Shown here: piece after piece, positions 13,753 to 21,873 of the stretch | Layout: every line of letters starts with the position of its first letter | How positions within the stretch are numbered: position 1 is the first letter of the stretch | Origin: Streptomyces acidiscabies | GTDB taxonomy: Bacteria; Actinomycetota; Actinomycetes; Streptomycetales; Streptomycetaceae | DNA length: 64,000 bases | Direction: 5' to 3' | NCBI RefSeq assembly: GCF_020010905.1 | Contig: NZ_JAGJBY010000002.1 | Span: 124,001-188,000, forward strand | Translations under genes and position numbers: made by a program | Notes under the pieces: model-generated | What the model was told of the DNA's origin: nothing | What the model saw: only the letters and a program-made list of their open reading frames with translations | Databases searched by the model: none

Positions 13753-13883
13753 GACTGCCTTGGGGTGCACCTCTTCCCCACTCGCATCACCCGCCCCTAC
13801 ATTGGGGAGTGAGCACGCAACGACGAAGAGTCACCGGAAGGGGAAGCCGGTGACCGTCGAGTGCGGAAGGTTCAGGTGTTGTC

Positions 13884-14090
13884 ATGGCAGCTGATCGGCC
13901 TCTCAACGAGGTTGTGTTCCTTACCGTGGCGGAAGTCGCCGCGGTGATGCGCGTTTCGAAGATGACCGTGTACCGCCTGGTGCACAGCGGTCATCTGCCC
14001 GCGATCAGGGTGGGGCGGTCCTTCCGCGTCCCCGAACAAGCGGTGCACGAGTACCTCCGCGAGAGTTATGTGGGGGTGGAAACCGCCTGA
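13884..14090 (+). CDS. bdtA: BldC-like (BdtA-type) DNA-binding protein
   Basis: A 68-residue single-domain winged helix-turn-helix protein of the MerR/excisionase type: FLTVAEVAAVMRVSKMTVYRLVHSGHLPAIRVGRSFRVPEQAVHEYL covers nearly all of it. It differs from BldC itself but matches the paralogue that I recall as BdtA next to the bS22 gene in S. coelicolor. Such proteins bind direct repeats cooperatively and act as developmental regulators. The ORF begins at ATG 13884 after AGGTGTTGTC. The symbol is tentative. Confidence 0.75.
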   Translation: MAADRPLNEVVFLTVAEVAAVMRVSKMTVYRLVHSGHLPAIRVGRSFRVPEQAVHEYLRESYVGVETA

Positions 14091-14245
14091 CGGCTGACCT
14101 GGGGGGGATCAGCACAGAGCACTTCCGATCTCCCCCGACCCCCTCGATTACGACCTCAGCGCGCGGACGGGTAGGCTGGCCCCTCGTAGGTCGTGTGGGC
14201 CCCGGCGCCCAGCACCGAGTGATGAGAAGTGAGCGAGGGTAAGTC

Positions 14246-14344
14246 GTGGGCTCTGTCATTAAGAAGCGGCGTAAGCGGATGGCGAAGAAGAAGCACCGCA
14301 AGCTGCTGAAGCGGACGCGCGTCCAGCGCCGTAACAAGAAGTAA
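14246..14344 (+). CDS. 30S ribosomal protein bS22 (AURKAIP1/COX24-like, 32 aa)
   Basis: This tiny GTG-started gene encodes a 32-residue protein with 19 Lys or Arg residues: GSVIKKRRKRMAKKKHRKLL followed by KRTRVQRRNKK. It belongs to the AURKAIP1/COX24 domain family, and actinobacterial members are bona fide small-subunit ribosomal proteins. A purine-rich GAGCGAGGG precedes the start. The gene lies in the gap between the BldC-like regulator and the epimerase. Confidence 0.9.
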   Translation: MGSVIKKRRKRMAKKKHRKLLKRTRVQRRNKK

Positions 14345-14524
14345 GCCCGAGCGCTTACTAATTGAATCGGCGCGCGTCGCGTACGCGTGGTGTGGCCCCC
14401 ATCGGATATTCCGGCGGGGGCCACCCGCATATCCGGCCATGCTTGCCTCGGGCAGTCATCACAGCGCAACACCGAACCGCTAGGTTGGCACCCAACACCA
14501 GGCCCTGGAAGAAAGGCGCTGATC

Positions 14525-15586
14525 TTGGGGAAGGTCGTGCTTGTCACCGGAGTGGCCCGCAGGCTGGGGGGACGGTTCGTACGGCGGATCCAGCGCGATC
14601 CCGGCGTGGACCGGGTGATCGGGGTGGACGTCGTACGGCCCGAGCACTCCCTCGGGGGCGCCGACTTCGTCCAGGCGGACATCCGCCAGCCGACCATCGC
14701 CCGGGTGCTGGCGGAGAGCGGCGCCGACACGGTCGTCCACATGGACGTGACCGGCACCCCTCTCGGCAGCGGGAGCCGGACGTCGGTCAAGGAGACCAAC
14801 GTCATCGGGACGATGCAGCTGCTGGGGGCCTGTCAGAAGGCGCCCGGCGTCAAGCGGCTCGTCGTGAAGTCGAGTACGAACGTGTACGGGTCCGCGTCGC
14901 GCGATCCGGCCGTGTTCACGGAGTCGACGGCCGCGAAGTCGCTGCCGAGCGGCGGGTTCGCGAAGGACGCCGTCGAGGTCGAGGGGTACGTACGCGGGTT
15001 CGCGCGGCGGCGGCCCGATGTGGCCGTGTGCGTGCTGCGGTTCGCCAACATCCTCGGGCCCGGCGCCGAGACGCCGCTCGCCTCGTACTTCGAACTGCCC
15101 GTGCTGCCCACGGTGTTCGGGTACGACCCGCGGCTCCAGTTCGTGCACGAGGACGACGTCATCGAGGTGCTGCGGATCGCGTCGTACGACCCGGCGCGCG
15201 GGACGTTGAACAGCGGGACGTTCAACATCGCGGGGGACGGGGTGCTGCTGCTGTCGCAGTGTTCGCGGCGGCTCGGGCGGCCCACCGTGCCGCTGCTGCT
15301 GCCAGCCGTCACCTGGGCGGGGTCGCTGGTGCGCACGCTCGGGATGACCGACTTCTCGCCCGAGCAGATCCGGCTGCTGACGCACGGGCGGGTGGTGTCG
15401 ACGACGCTGATGCGCGAGACGCTCGGGTTCTCGCCGGCGTACACGACCGCCGGGACCTTCGCGGACTTCGCGCGCAGCCAGGGGTCCGGGCTGCTGCCGC
15501 CGGAGCTGGTCGGTGACGCCGTCGACCGGGTCGCGGCGCTGGTCCCGCCGAAGACGCCGAACTTTCCGACGCCGAGCGCGAACTGA
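14525..15586 (+). CDS. NAD-dependent epimerase/dehydratase family protein
   Basis: A 353-residue extended short-chain dehydrogenase. The start is TTG 14525, eight bases after GAAAGG, giving LGKVVLVTGVARRLGGRFV with the nucleotide-binding TGxxxxxG motif. Conserved pieces include VVHMDVTGTP, TNVIGTMQLLGAC and NVYGSA in the place of the catalytic Ser/Tyr region. The usual YxxxK is not obvious (YVRGFARRR follows), so activity as a classical epimerase is doubtful. It runs five bases ahead of the acyltransferase gene, so the two probably form an operon acting on lipids or sugars of the envelope. Confidence 0.8.
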   Translation: MGKVVLVTGVARRLGGRFVRRIQRDPGVDRVIGVDVVRPEHSLGGADFVQADIRQPTIARVLAESGADTVVHMDVTGTPLGSGSRTSVKETNVIGTMQLLGACQKAPGVKRLVVKSSTNVYGSASRDPAVFTESTAAKSLPSGGFAKDAVEVEGYVRGFARRRPDVAVCVLRFANILGPGAETPLASYFELPVLPTVFGYDPRLQFVHEDDVIEVLRIASYDPARGTLNSGTFNIAGDGVLLLSQCSRRLGRPTVPLLLPAVTWAGSLVRTLGMTDFSPEQIRLLTHGRVVSTTLMRETLGFSPAYTTAGTFADFARSQGSGLLPPELVGDAVDRVAALVPPKTPNFPTPSAN

Positions 15587-15591
15587 GGAGC

Positions 15592-16617
15592 GTGTCCACG
15601 ATGGCGGACGCCAAGGTCATCCCGTTCGACGACGACAGGTCCCGTACGGGGACGGCGACGCGGCCCGCGCGGCGCCGGGGCGGGCTCGGGAAGCGGGAGG
15701 CGCGGAACGGCGAGGTCCAGCCCCTGCCCATCAGGGCTCCTGAGCGCGATGATGTTCCTGTGACACCACAGGAGCCGCGGTCCGTCGAGCGGCGTATCGC
15801 GGGCGGGCTGTCGTTCCTGCGGCGGCGGCTGACCGGGGAGTACGAGGTCGACGACTTCGGCTTCGACGAGGAGCTCACCGACCAGGTCCTGATGTCGCTG
15901 CTGCGGCCGGTGTACGAGAAATACTTCCGGGTCGAGGTGAAGGGCATCGAGAACATCCCCTCCGAAGGGGGTGCGCTGATCGTCGCCAACCACTCCGGGA
16001 CGCTTCCGCTGGACGGGCTGATGATGCAGGTCGCCGTCCACGACAACCACCCCGCCGACCGCCATCTCCGGCTGCTGGCCGCCGACTTGGTCTTCGGCCT
16101 GCCGGTCGTCAACGAACTCGCGCGCAAGCTCGGACACACGCTCGCGTGCGCGGAGGACGCCGACCGACTCCTCGGCCAGGGCGAGTTGGTCGGCGTCATG
16201 CCGGAAGGCTTCAAGGGCCTCGGCAAGCCCTTCGGTGAACGCTACAAACTCCAGCGCTTCGGCAGAGGCGGCTTCGTCTCGACGGCCCTGCGCAAGGGGG
16301 CGCCGATCATCCCGTGCTCGATCGTGGGCGCGGAGGAGATCTACCCGATGATCGGCAACGCGAAGACCTTGGCGCGGGTCCTGGGCTTCCCGTACTTCCC
16401 GATCACGCCGACGTTTCCGTGGCTGGGCCCGCTGGGCGCCGTTCCGCTCCCGACCAAGTGGACGATCCAGTTCGGTGAGCCGATCCCGACGGACGGGTAT
16501 CCGCCGGAGGCGGCCGAGGACCCGATGCTGATGTTCAACCTGACGGACCAGGTGCGGGAGCAGATCCAGCACACGCTGTACAAGTTGCTGGTGCAGCGCC
16601 GGTCGGTGTTCTTCTAG
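15592..16617 (+). CDS. PlsC-like 1-acylglycerol-3-phosphate acyltransferase
   Basis: A 341-residue protein with a disordered N-terminal 85 residues and a PlsC acyltransferase domain. The catalytic HX4D motif appears as NHSGTLPLDGLM (residues 132-143), the substrate-binding block as MPEGFKGLGKPFGERYKLQRFGRGGF, and the later PIIPCSIVGAEE. It acylates lysophosphatidate or a related acceptor at the membrane. GTG 15592 follows GAGGAG. The last 12 codons (KLLVQRRSVFF and stop) recur downstream at 16715-16750. A strong hairpin terminator follows. Confidence 0.85.
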   Translation: MSTMADAKVIPFDDDRSRTGTATRPARRRGGLGKREARNGEVQPLPIRAPERDDVPVTPQEPRSVERRIAGGLSFLRRRLTGEYEVDDFGFDEELTDQVLMSLLRPVYEKYFRVEVKGIENIPSEGGALIVANHSGTLPLDGLMMQVAVHDNHPADRHLRLLAADLVFGLPVVNELARKLGHTLACAEDADRLLGQGELVGVMPEGFKGLGKPFGERYKLQRFGRGGFVSTALRKGAPIIPCSIVGAEEIYPMIGNAKTLARVLGFPYFPITPTFPWLGPLGAVPLPTKWTIQFGEPIPTDGYPPEAAEDPMLMFNLTDQVREQIQHTLYKLLVQRRSVFF

Positions 16618-16714
16618 GCGGCTCGGCGAGTGGGTGCGGGGAGCCGCCGGACGGAGTTCGGCGCAGCCGTGCGAAGCCCGCGGAGCGGTGCGAGGGCGGC
16701 AGACAGGAGGGGCC

Positions 16715-16750
16715 AAGTTGCTGGTGCAGCGGCGGTCGGTGTTCTTCTAG
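16715..16750 (+). repeat. Second copy of the 3' end of the acyltransferase gene
   Basis: These 36 bases repeat 16582-16617 with one mismatch, including the stop codon; both encode KLLVQRRSVFF and stop. The copy lies 133 bases downstream in no gene, next to the terminator hairpin. It looks like a short segmental duplication. Confidence 0.85.
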
Positions 16751-16756
16751 GGCGGG

Positions 16757-16805
16757 TACGACGATGGGGCGCCCCGACTTCGAGTCGGGGCGCCCCATCG
16801 TCGTA
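16757..16805. terminator. Bidirectional terminator between acyltransferase and rsbN
   Basis: A perfect 23-base inverted repeat with a 3-base loop (16757-16779 and 16783-16805) between two convergent genes. It abuts the stop codon of rsbN. The stem is strong in both orientations, but there is no long T tract, as is usual in Streptomyces. Confidence 0.8.
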
Positions 16806-18008
16806 CTAGTCCACGTCCTCGCTGTCGATGCCCAGGCCGGGGAGGAGGCCGGGGACGAGCGGGGGGATCGTGACGTCGGGGGGTGTGGTGGGGAGGGCGG
16901 GGGTGGTGGGGAGGTTCTTCGGGGGGTCCAGGAGGTTGCCGCCGGTGTTGCTGTCGAGGAAGCCGTCGTCGGACGGGGTGGCGGGGGCGGCCGGGGTGGT
17001 CGAGTGGCCTGGAGTGGTGTGGTCCGGGGTGGAGTGGCCCGGGGTCGGGGAGGTGGGGGTGGTGGTGCCCGGGGTGGTGGTGCCCGGGGTGGTGGTGCCC
17101 GGGGTGGTGGTGCGGGGGGTCGTCGAGCCGGGGGACGGGGGTGGCGGGAGGAGCGACTGGAGGGGGGCCACCTCCTCGTCCATCGCGTCGAAGACCAGCG
17201 TGACCTGCTCGCCGACGTCCCCCAGCTGGACCGGGAGGTGGTCGCGCAGGGCGCCCCAGGTCTCGCGGTGGGACTGGGCGAAGGCGGAGAGGGCGCGCAT
17301 CGGGCCCAGGGACTCCGGGTCGCGCTCGTACGCCTCGTGCAGGAGGCGGTGGCCCTCCGTCGCGTCGTGGGTCATGCCCGAGAGGGTGCGGCGGATCTCG
17401 CCCAGCGACTCGTGGTCGAGGTGGGCGCCCCGGCCCCGGTCGAGGAGGCGGCGCGCTTCGTTCAGGCGCGTCGACGCCTGGTCCAGGTACGCCTGGCCGC
17501 GCTCCGTGTCGTCGTCCGTCAGGTAGGTCAGCTTGAAGTCCTCGATGCCGCGCTTCAGGCCGTACAGCGAGTCGCCCGGCAGCGCGTCCGAACTCGCCGC
17601 CGCGACCCCGCCGAAGGCGCCCGCGGCGACGCCGACGCTCAGGCCGCCGGCCGTGAGGCCCTTGGCCAGGCGCCCGCGCGGGCGGAGCTTGCCCAGCGAC
17701 CGGTGTTTCGCGGCGCGGTGACCGCGCTGTTCCGGTACGGAGGGGGCCTCACCCCCTTGCAGCATCGCTTCCATCGCGGCGACCAACTGCGCCCGGTGGA
17801 CGACCTTGACCTCGGGGTCCAGCTGCGGCTTCGGCAGCTCCGCCAGGTCCGCCGTCAGGGACAGCAGCGTGTCCTGCTCGGTGCGGTCGGCGGCGGCCGG
17901 TGCCGGCGGTGATCCCTCGGGCTGCTCGGCCGCCGTGCCCTGGTCCGAATCCTCCAGGGCCTGGGCGAAGGCGTTCGCCCGCCGGTGTGCCGATACGTTC
18001 GCGATCAC
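16806..18008 (-). CDS. rsbN: RsbN, anti-sigma factor for BldN
   Basis: A 400-residue membrane protein encoded just downstream of bldN. I start at GTG 18008 (VIANVSAHRRANAFAQALED) because AGGAGG is eight bases upstream; GTG 18017 overlaps that site. The N-terminal 110 residues are cytoplasmic and should hold sigma BldN inactive. One membrane helix spans about residues 117-139. A DUF5667-like helical extracytoplasmic domain follows (DALPGDSLYGLKRGIEDFKL), then a Pro/Thr/Ser-rich tail with GTTTP repeats. In S. venezuelae RsbN is known to inhibit BldN; the assignment here is by synteny and N-terminal identity. Confidence 0.9.
   Translation of the reverse strand: MIANVSAHRRANAFAQALEDSDQGTAAEQPEGSPPAPAAADRTEQDTLLSLTADLAELPKPQLDPEVKVVHRAQLVAAMEAMLQGGEAPSVPEQRGHRAAKHRSLGKLRPRGRLAKGLTAGGLSVGVAAGAFGGVAAASSDALPGDSLYGLKRGIEDFKLTYLTDDDTERGQAYLDQASTRLNEARRLLDRGRGAHLDHESLGEIRRTLSGMTHDATEGHRLLHEAYERDPESLGPMRALSAFAQSHRETWGALRDHLPVQLGDVGEQVTLVFDAMDEEVAPLQSLLPPPPSPGSTTPRTTTPGTTTPGTTTPGTTTPTSPTPGHSTPDHTTPGHSTTPAAPATPSDDGFLDSNTGGNLLDPPKNLPTTPALPTTPPDVTIPPLVPGLLPGLGIDSEDVD
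17057..17118 (-). repeat. 15-base minisatellite in rsbN
   Basis: The unit GGGGTGGTGGTGCCC is repeated about four times. On the coding strand it encodes GTTTP repeats in the extracytoplasmic tail of RsbN. Copy number probably varies between strains. Confidence 0.8.
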
Positions 18009-18138
18009 TGGCGGCACCTCCTCTCGTCATCACGGTCGACTCCCCTGGGGGTCGGAGGGTTGCACGTCCTCGACCGGTTCCCCACGATCGGGTGACCGGG
18101 GGCGGGCGGAACGTGACCACAGGGAGCCTGTATCCCGC

Positions 18139-18167
18139 TCAACGAATGGCGCGGCACTTGGGTTACG
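18139..18167 (-). promoter_or_regulatory. Sigma-BldN-type promoter of rsbN
   Basis: On the minus strand CGTAAC (18167-18162) and CGTTGA (18144-18139) are separated by 17 bases. They match the published sigma-BldN consensus boxes CGTAAC and CGTTGA. The promoter lies about 130 bases before rsbN, so BldN would drive its own anti-sigma factor. Confidence 0.75.
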
Positions 18168-18234
18168 GACTGAGGATGATCGGATCGGGAAGTCAACGGA
18201 CTTTCACTGAAAGTGAGTTGGCGGGAGGTTTCGG

Positions 18235-19011
18235 TTACCGGGCGTCTTCCGGCAGGAGCCGGGCGAGGGTACGGACGGCCCGGTACTGGAGCGTTTTGAT
18301 CGCGCCCTCGTTCTTGCCCATCACCCGCGCGGTCTCCGCGACCGACAGGCCCTGGAGGAAGCGGAGCGTCACGCACTCCTGCTGCTGGGGGTTCAGGCGG
18401 CGCACCGCGTCCAGGAGCGCCGCGTTCGACAACGACTCCAGGACCGAGTCCTCCGGGGAGCGCTCGACCTCGTTCGCGTCGAGCATCTCTCCCGTCGTCA
18501 CCTCCAGGCGGAAGCGGCTCGACTTGAAGTGGTCGGCTACGAGGTTCCTTGCGATCGTCACCAGCCAGGCGCCGAAGTCACGGCCCTGCCAGGTGAAGGT
18601 GCCGATCCTTCTGAGTGCGCGCAGGAACGTCTCGCTCGTCAGGTCCTCGGCGGTGGCCTTTCCGCCCACCCGGTAGTAGATGTACCGGTAGACCGTGTCG
18701 CTGTACTGGTCGTACAGGCAGCCGAAGGCTTCCGCCTCGCCGGACTGCGCGCGTTCCACCAGGTCCATCATGCGGGCGCTGTCGCTGTCCGCGGCGGGGC
18801 GGCGGGCGGCGGGTGCGGTCGTGCGACCGCGCCTGCCGACGGTGGTGCCGCCGTCGGCGAGCGCGTAGCACGCGCCGACGGGGGTGGCGGTGGCGAAGGC
18901 GGGGACGCCGAACGCGGGGGGGACACAGCCGCGCAGCGTTTCCTTTAGCGTCGCGATCGAATCGCGCAGCGTAGCCAGGCCCGAGGCGTCAACCCCGACG
19001 TGTGGGTACAC
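18235..19011 (-). CDS. bldN: BldN, developmental ECF sigma factor
   Basis: A 258-residue ECF sigma factor needed for aerial development and chaplin/rodlin expression in Streptomyces. GTG 19011 gives MYPHVGVDASGLATLRDS, the known N-terminus. Residues 1 to about 78 are the unusual pro-extension, removed during maturation in S. coelicolor. Region 2 follows (AFGCLYDQYSDTVYRYIYYRV ... GRDFGAWLVTIARNLVADHF), and region 4 ends the protein (NPQQQECVTLRFLQGLSVAETARVMGKNEGAIKTLQYRAVRTL). It is controlled by RsbN, encoded downstream. In this strain the pro-region differs in sequence from the sigma core, which is nearly invariant. Confidence 0.95.
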   Translation of the reverse strand: MYPHVGVDASGLATLRDSIATLKETLRGCVPPAFGVPAFATATPVGACYALADGGTTVGRRGRTTAPAARRPAADSDSARMMDLVERAQSGEAEAFGCLYDQYSDTVYRYIYYRVGGKATAEDLTSETFLRALRRIGTFTWQGRDFGAWLVTIARNLVADHFKSSRFRLEVTTGEMLDANEVERSPEDSVLESLSNAALLDAVRRLNPQQQECVTLRFLQGLSVAETARVMGKNEGAIKTLQYRAVRTLARLLPEDAR

Positions 19012-19577
19012 GGGACTCCCAGAGGCAGAGCTTCCATCACGTGCAGTGCGGGACCGATCACCTGTTGCAGTGGTGGGCGGGTTCCGGAATGCGTTTGAGG
19101 AGAATAACGCTTCGTGAAGGCCCTGCTACGCCGAGTTGCTCAAAACTTCGATTACGTCGGGTTTGTGACCGATTGACGTCGAATCAAGTTCACTGTTCCG
19201 ACCGGGGGTTGATCGAAAAAGATCGGCTTCGGGGGTGGTTCGGGGCGTGTTGAGCCGGGTGCGGGCAGCGTTGTGGCTTGTCGCGCCGTTCCCCGCGCCC
19301 CTAAACGCCAACTGCTCGCGCGTGGGATGCGAGTTGACGTTTGCTGGGGCTTGTGAGGGGTTGCTGACGGGACGGCTACGACGATTTTCGGGCCGTCGGA
19401 TAATCGCGTGGGGTGTGGGGGGTGTTGTGGCTTGTCGTGCCCCGCGGCGGAGCCGCTGATGGATGCAGCCCCGCGCCCCTGAACGCCAACTGCTCTCGGG
19501 CGGGATGCGAGTTGACGGCTACGGTGATTTTCCGGCCGTCGGATAATCGCCTAGCTCGGCCGGTGTCTGAGCTTCAA
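19012..19577. other. Long non-coding region upstream of bldN with a duplicated unit
   Basis: No gene is supported in these 566 bases. The first 250 or so should hold the bldN promoter, whose boxes I could not fix. The remainder is two diverged copies of a unit of about 130 bases (19271-19409 and 19426-19552). Confidence 0.6.
19271..19552. repeat. Two tandem copies of an intergenic repeat
   Basis: Copy A is 19271-19409 and copy B 19426-19552. Shared phrases are GCGCCCCT(A/G)AACGCCAACTG, GGGATGCGAGTTGACG and GGCCGTCGGATAATCGC. The internal spacing differs by insertion in copy A. It resembles repeats scattered in Streptomyces intergenic DNA. Confidence 0.8.
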
Positions 19578-20507
19578 CTACCGCTTTCTGCGGCTCAATG
19601 CGATCGCCGCCGCCGTGCCGCCCGCCACCGCGCCTACGCCTGCCGCCGCCGGGATGCCTACGCGGGCCGCCTTGCGGCCTGTGCGGTAGTCGCGTAGGCG
19701 CCAGTCCAGTTTGCGGGCGTGTTTGCGGAGTTTGGTGTCGGGGTTGATGGCGTAGGGGTGGCCTACCAGGGAGAGCATGGGGATGTCGTTGTGGCTGTCG
19801 CTGTACGCGGCGCAGCGGGTCAGGTCCAGGGATTCCGCTGCGGCCAGGGCACGTACCGCTTCCGCTTTGGCCGGGCCGTGGAGGAGTTCGCCCACCAGGC
19901 GGCCCGTGTAGATGCCGTCCACCGACTCCGCGACCGTGCCCAGTGCTCCCGTCAGGCCCAGGCGGCGCGCGATGACGCGGGCGATCTCGATGGGGGCCGC
20001 TGTGACCAGCCACACCTTCTGGCCCGCGTCCAGGTGGGCCTGGGCGAGGGCGCGGGTGCCCGGCCAGATGCGGTCGGCGAGGTACTCGTCGTAGATCTCC
20101 TCGCCGATCGACTGGAGCTCGGCGACCCGGTGGCCCTTCACGATGGACAGGGCCGAGTCGCGGGCGTCCTGCATGTGCTCGGGGTCCTCGTGGCCGGCCA
20201 TGCGGAAGTACGCCTGCTGCCAGGCGAAGCGGGCGAGGTCGCGGGTCTCGAAGAACTTGCGTTTGTAGAGGCCACGGCCGAAGTGGAAGAGGGCCGCGCC
20301 CTGCATGACCGTGTTGTCGAGGTCGAAGAACGCGGCGGCCTTGTCGTCGCCCTGGACAGGGAAATCGGGTTCCTTGTCCTCAGCGGTCTGCGTCTCCTCG
20401 TCCTCCTTGGAGGACTTGCGCGCAGCCTCAGCCGACGCTTCACCTGCCAACACGCTCCGTGCCGTGGCTGAGCGCCTACGGGGAGTGAGCCATCCGAGAG
20501 CGGCCAT
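19578..20507 (-). CDS. HAD-IB family hydrolase (SerB-like phosphatase)
   Basis: A 309-residue phosphatase. ATG 20507 (MAALGWLTPRRRSATARSVL) is used. Motif I is AAFFDLDNTVMQGAAL (about residue 60), motif II WLVTAAPIEIARVIA, motif III in HGPAKAEAVRALAA, and motif IV AAYSDSHNDIPML. Subfamily IB includes phosphoserine and CicA-like phosphatases. The end AGVGAVAGGTAAAIALSRRKR is a short hydrophobic tail with basic residues and may anchor it to the membrane. It is divergent from the glutaredoxin gene and next to bldN, as in other Streptomyces as far as I recall. Confidence 0.85.
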   Translation of the reverse strand: MAALGWLTPRRRSATARSVLAGEASAEAARKSSKEDEETQTAEDKEPDFPVQGDDKAAAFFDLDNTVMQGAALFHFGRGLYKRKFFETRDLARFAWQQAYFRMAGHEDPEHMQDARDSALSIVKGHRVAELQSIGEEIYDEYLADRIWPGTRALAQAHLDAGQKVWLVTAAPIEIARVIARRLGLTGALGTVAESVDGIYTGRLVGELLHGPAKAEAVRALAAAESLDLTRCAAYSDSHNDIPMLSLVGHPYAINPDTKLRKHARKLDWRLRDYRTGRKAARVGIPAAAGVGAVAGGTAAAIALSRRKR

Positions 20508-20612
20508 GTCGTGAGCATAGCCAGTCCATCGGACACGTTCCGGATCGGTGGGGTTCGGATGGTGTGAACTCTCCACGACCGCACCGTTAAAGAGCGCGGC
20601 GAGGGCCGGACA

Positions 20613-20891
20613 ATGGGCCGTATGACTCCGCTCTTCCGGCGCAAGCCCGCCGCACCGAAGCACGTCACCCTGATCGGCAAGCCCGACTGCCACCTCTGTG
20701 AGGACGCCGAGGCGGTGGTGGCCAGGGTGTGCGGGGAGCTGGACGTGGTGTGGGAGAAGAAGGACATCCAGCAGGACGCCGCACTTCACGACGCCTACTG
20801 GGAGCAGATTCCGGTCGTTCTGGTGGACGGGAAGCAGCACACGTTCTGGCGCGTGGACGAGGCCCGGTTGCGGAAGGCACTGACCAGCTAG
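20613..20891 (+). CDS. Glutaredoxin-like thiol protein
   Basis: A 92-residue thioredoxin-fold protein of the DUF836/glutaredoxin type with the redox motif GKPDCHLCEDAE (CxxC) and the cis-Pro region EQIPVVLVDGKQ. ATG 20613 has GAGGG seven bases upstream; ATG 20622 is possible. It precedes rex and probably serves thiol redox balance, though the substrate is unknown. Confidence 0.85.
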   Translation: MGRMTPLFRRKPAAPKHVTLIGKPDCHLCEDAEAVVARVCGELDVVWEKKDIQQDAALHDAYWEQIPVVLVDGKQHTFWRVDEARLRKALTS

Positions 20892-21030
20892 TCCAAAGAC
20901 GTACGAATGTCGCTTAGGATCGATGGCCAGGTGGTCTTGGGGGCGGGATTCATGAGGAGCGTGAGCTGTTTTGCCCCCAGGAGTGAAACGCGTGACCCCG
21001 GTCACGTTGGCCGGGCAAATCGGACACCAT

Positions 21031-21052
21031 CTTTGTGCACGCGTTCACAAAG
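21031..21052 (+). promoter_or_regulatory. Rex operator (ROP) over the rex-hem promoter
   Basis: TTGTGCACGCGTTCACAA (21033-21050) matches the Rex consensus TTGTGAANNNNTTCACAA at all but one or two bases, and the palindrome extends to CTTTG...CAAAG. TTGTGC may double as -35, with TAGCCT (21056-21061) 17 bases on as -10. Rex bound here would block transcription of its own operon when the NADH/NAD ratio is low. Confidence 0.85.
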
Positions 21053-21126
21053 ACATAGCCTGCTTTCGACGGGGCGGTCCGGGGACGTACGACCGCCCAG
21101 AGCCCCGCGCAACCCGCAGGAGCACC

Positions 21127-21873
21127 GTGGCAACTGGCCGAACTCACCGACCGGCGACCCGTAGCCGAGGGATTCCCGAGGCCACTGTCGCCAGGCTTCC
21201 GCTGTACCTCCGTGCCCTGACCGCGTTGTCGGAGCGCTCGGTGCCCACGGTCTCCTCCGAGGAGCTCGCGGCGGCGGCGGGGGTCAACTCCGCCAAGCTG
21301 CGCAAGGACTTCTCGTACCTGGGGTCGTACGGAACGCGCGGTGTCGGCTACGACGTCGAGTATCTCGTCTACCAGATCTCCCGCGAGCTGGGCCTCACCC
21401 AGGACTGGCCGGTCGTCATCGTCGGCATCGGTAACCTCGGCGCCGCCCTCGCCAACTACGGCGGGTTCGCCTCGCGCGGGTTCCGTGTCGCCGCTCTCAT
21501 CGACGCCGACCCGGCCATGGAGGGCCGCCAGGTCGCCGGCATCGCCGTACGCCACAGCGACGACCTGGAGCGGATCATCCAGGACAACGGTGTGTCCATC
21601 GGCGTCATCACCACCCCGCCGAGCGTCGCGCAGCAGGTGTGCGACCGGCTCGTGGCCGCCGGGGTGACATCCATCCTGAACTTCGCGCCGACCGTGCTGA
21701 CCGTCCCCGACGGGGTCGACGTCCGCAAGGTCGACCTCTCGATCGAGCTCCAGATCCTCGCCTTCCACGAGCAGCGCAAGGCCGGTGAGATCGCCGAGAA
21801 CGCGACCGCCGCCGCGCAGGGCGACTCCCCCGAGGGACCTGACGGGGACGTCCCCGCCGTGATGCCGGCATGA
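21127..21873 (+). CDS. rex: Redox-sensing repressor Rex
   Basis: A 248-residue dimeric NADH/NAD sensor. GTG 21127 (AGGAG about five bases upstream) gives VATGRTHRPATRSRGIPEAT. The winged helix covers residues 18-80 (ARLPLYLRALTALSE ... VNSAKLRKDFSYLGSYGTRGVGY), and the Rossmann fold starts with VVIVGIGNLGAALANY (residues 97-111). Rex represses respiratory and haem genes at low NADH. The operator is at 21031-21052. The gene overlaps hemA by four bases and heads a hem operon. Confidence 0.95.
   Translation: MATGRTHRPATRSRGIPEATVARLPLYLRALTALSERSVPTVSSEELAAAAGVNSAKLRKDFSYLGSYGTRGVGYDVEYLVYQISRELGLTQDWPVVIVGIGNLGAALANYGGFASRGFRVAALIDADPAMEGRQVAGIAVRHSDDLERIIQDNGVSIGVITTPPSVAQQVCDRLVAAGVTSILNFAPTVLTVPDGVDVRKVDLSIELQILAFHEQRKAGEIAENATAAAQGDSPEGPDGDVPAVMPA

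Noticed and set aside
19140..19200. Possible BldD or other palindromic operator upstream of bldN (TTGACGTCGAA)
   Set aside because: The dyad is imperfect and does not match the BldD consensus well enough to claim.
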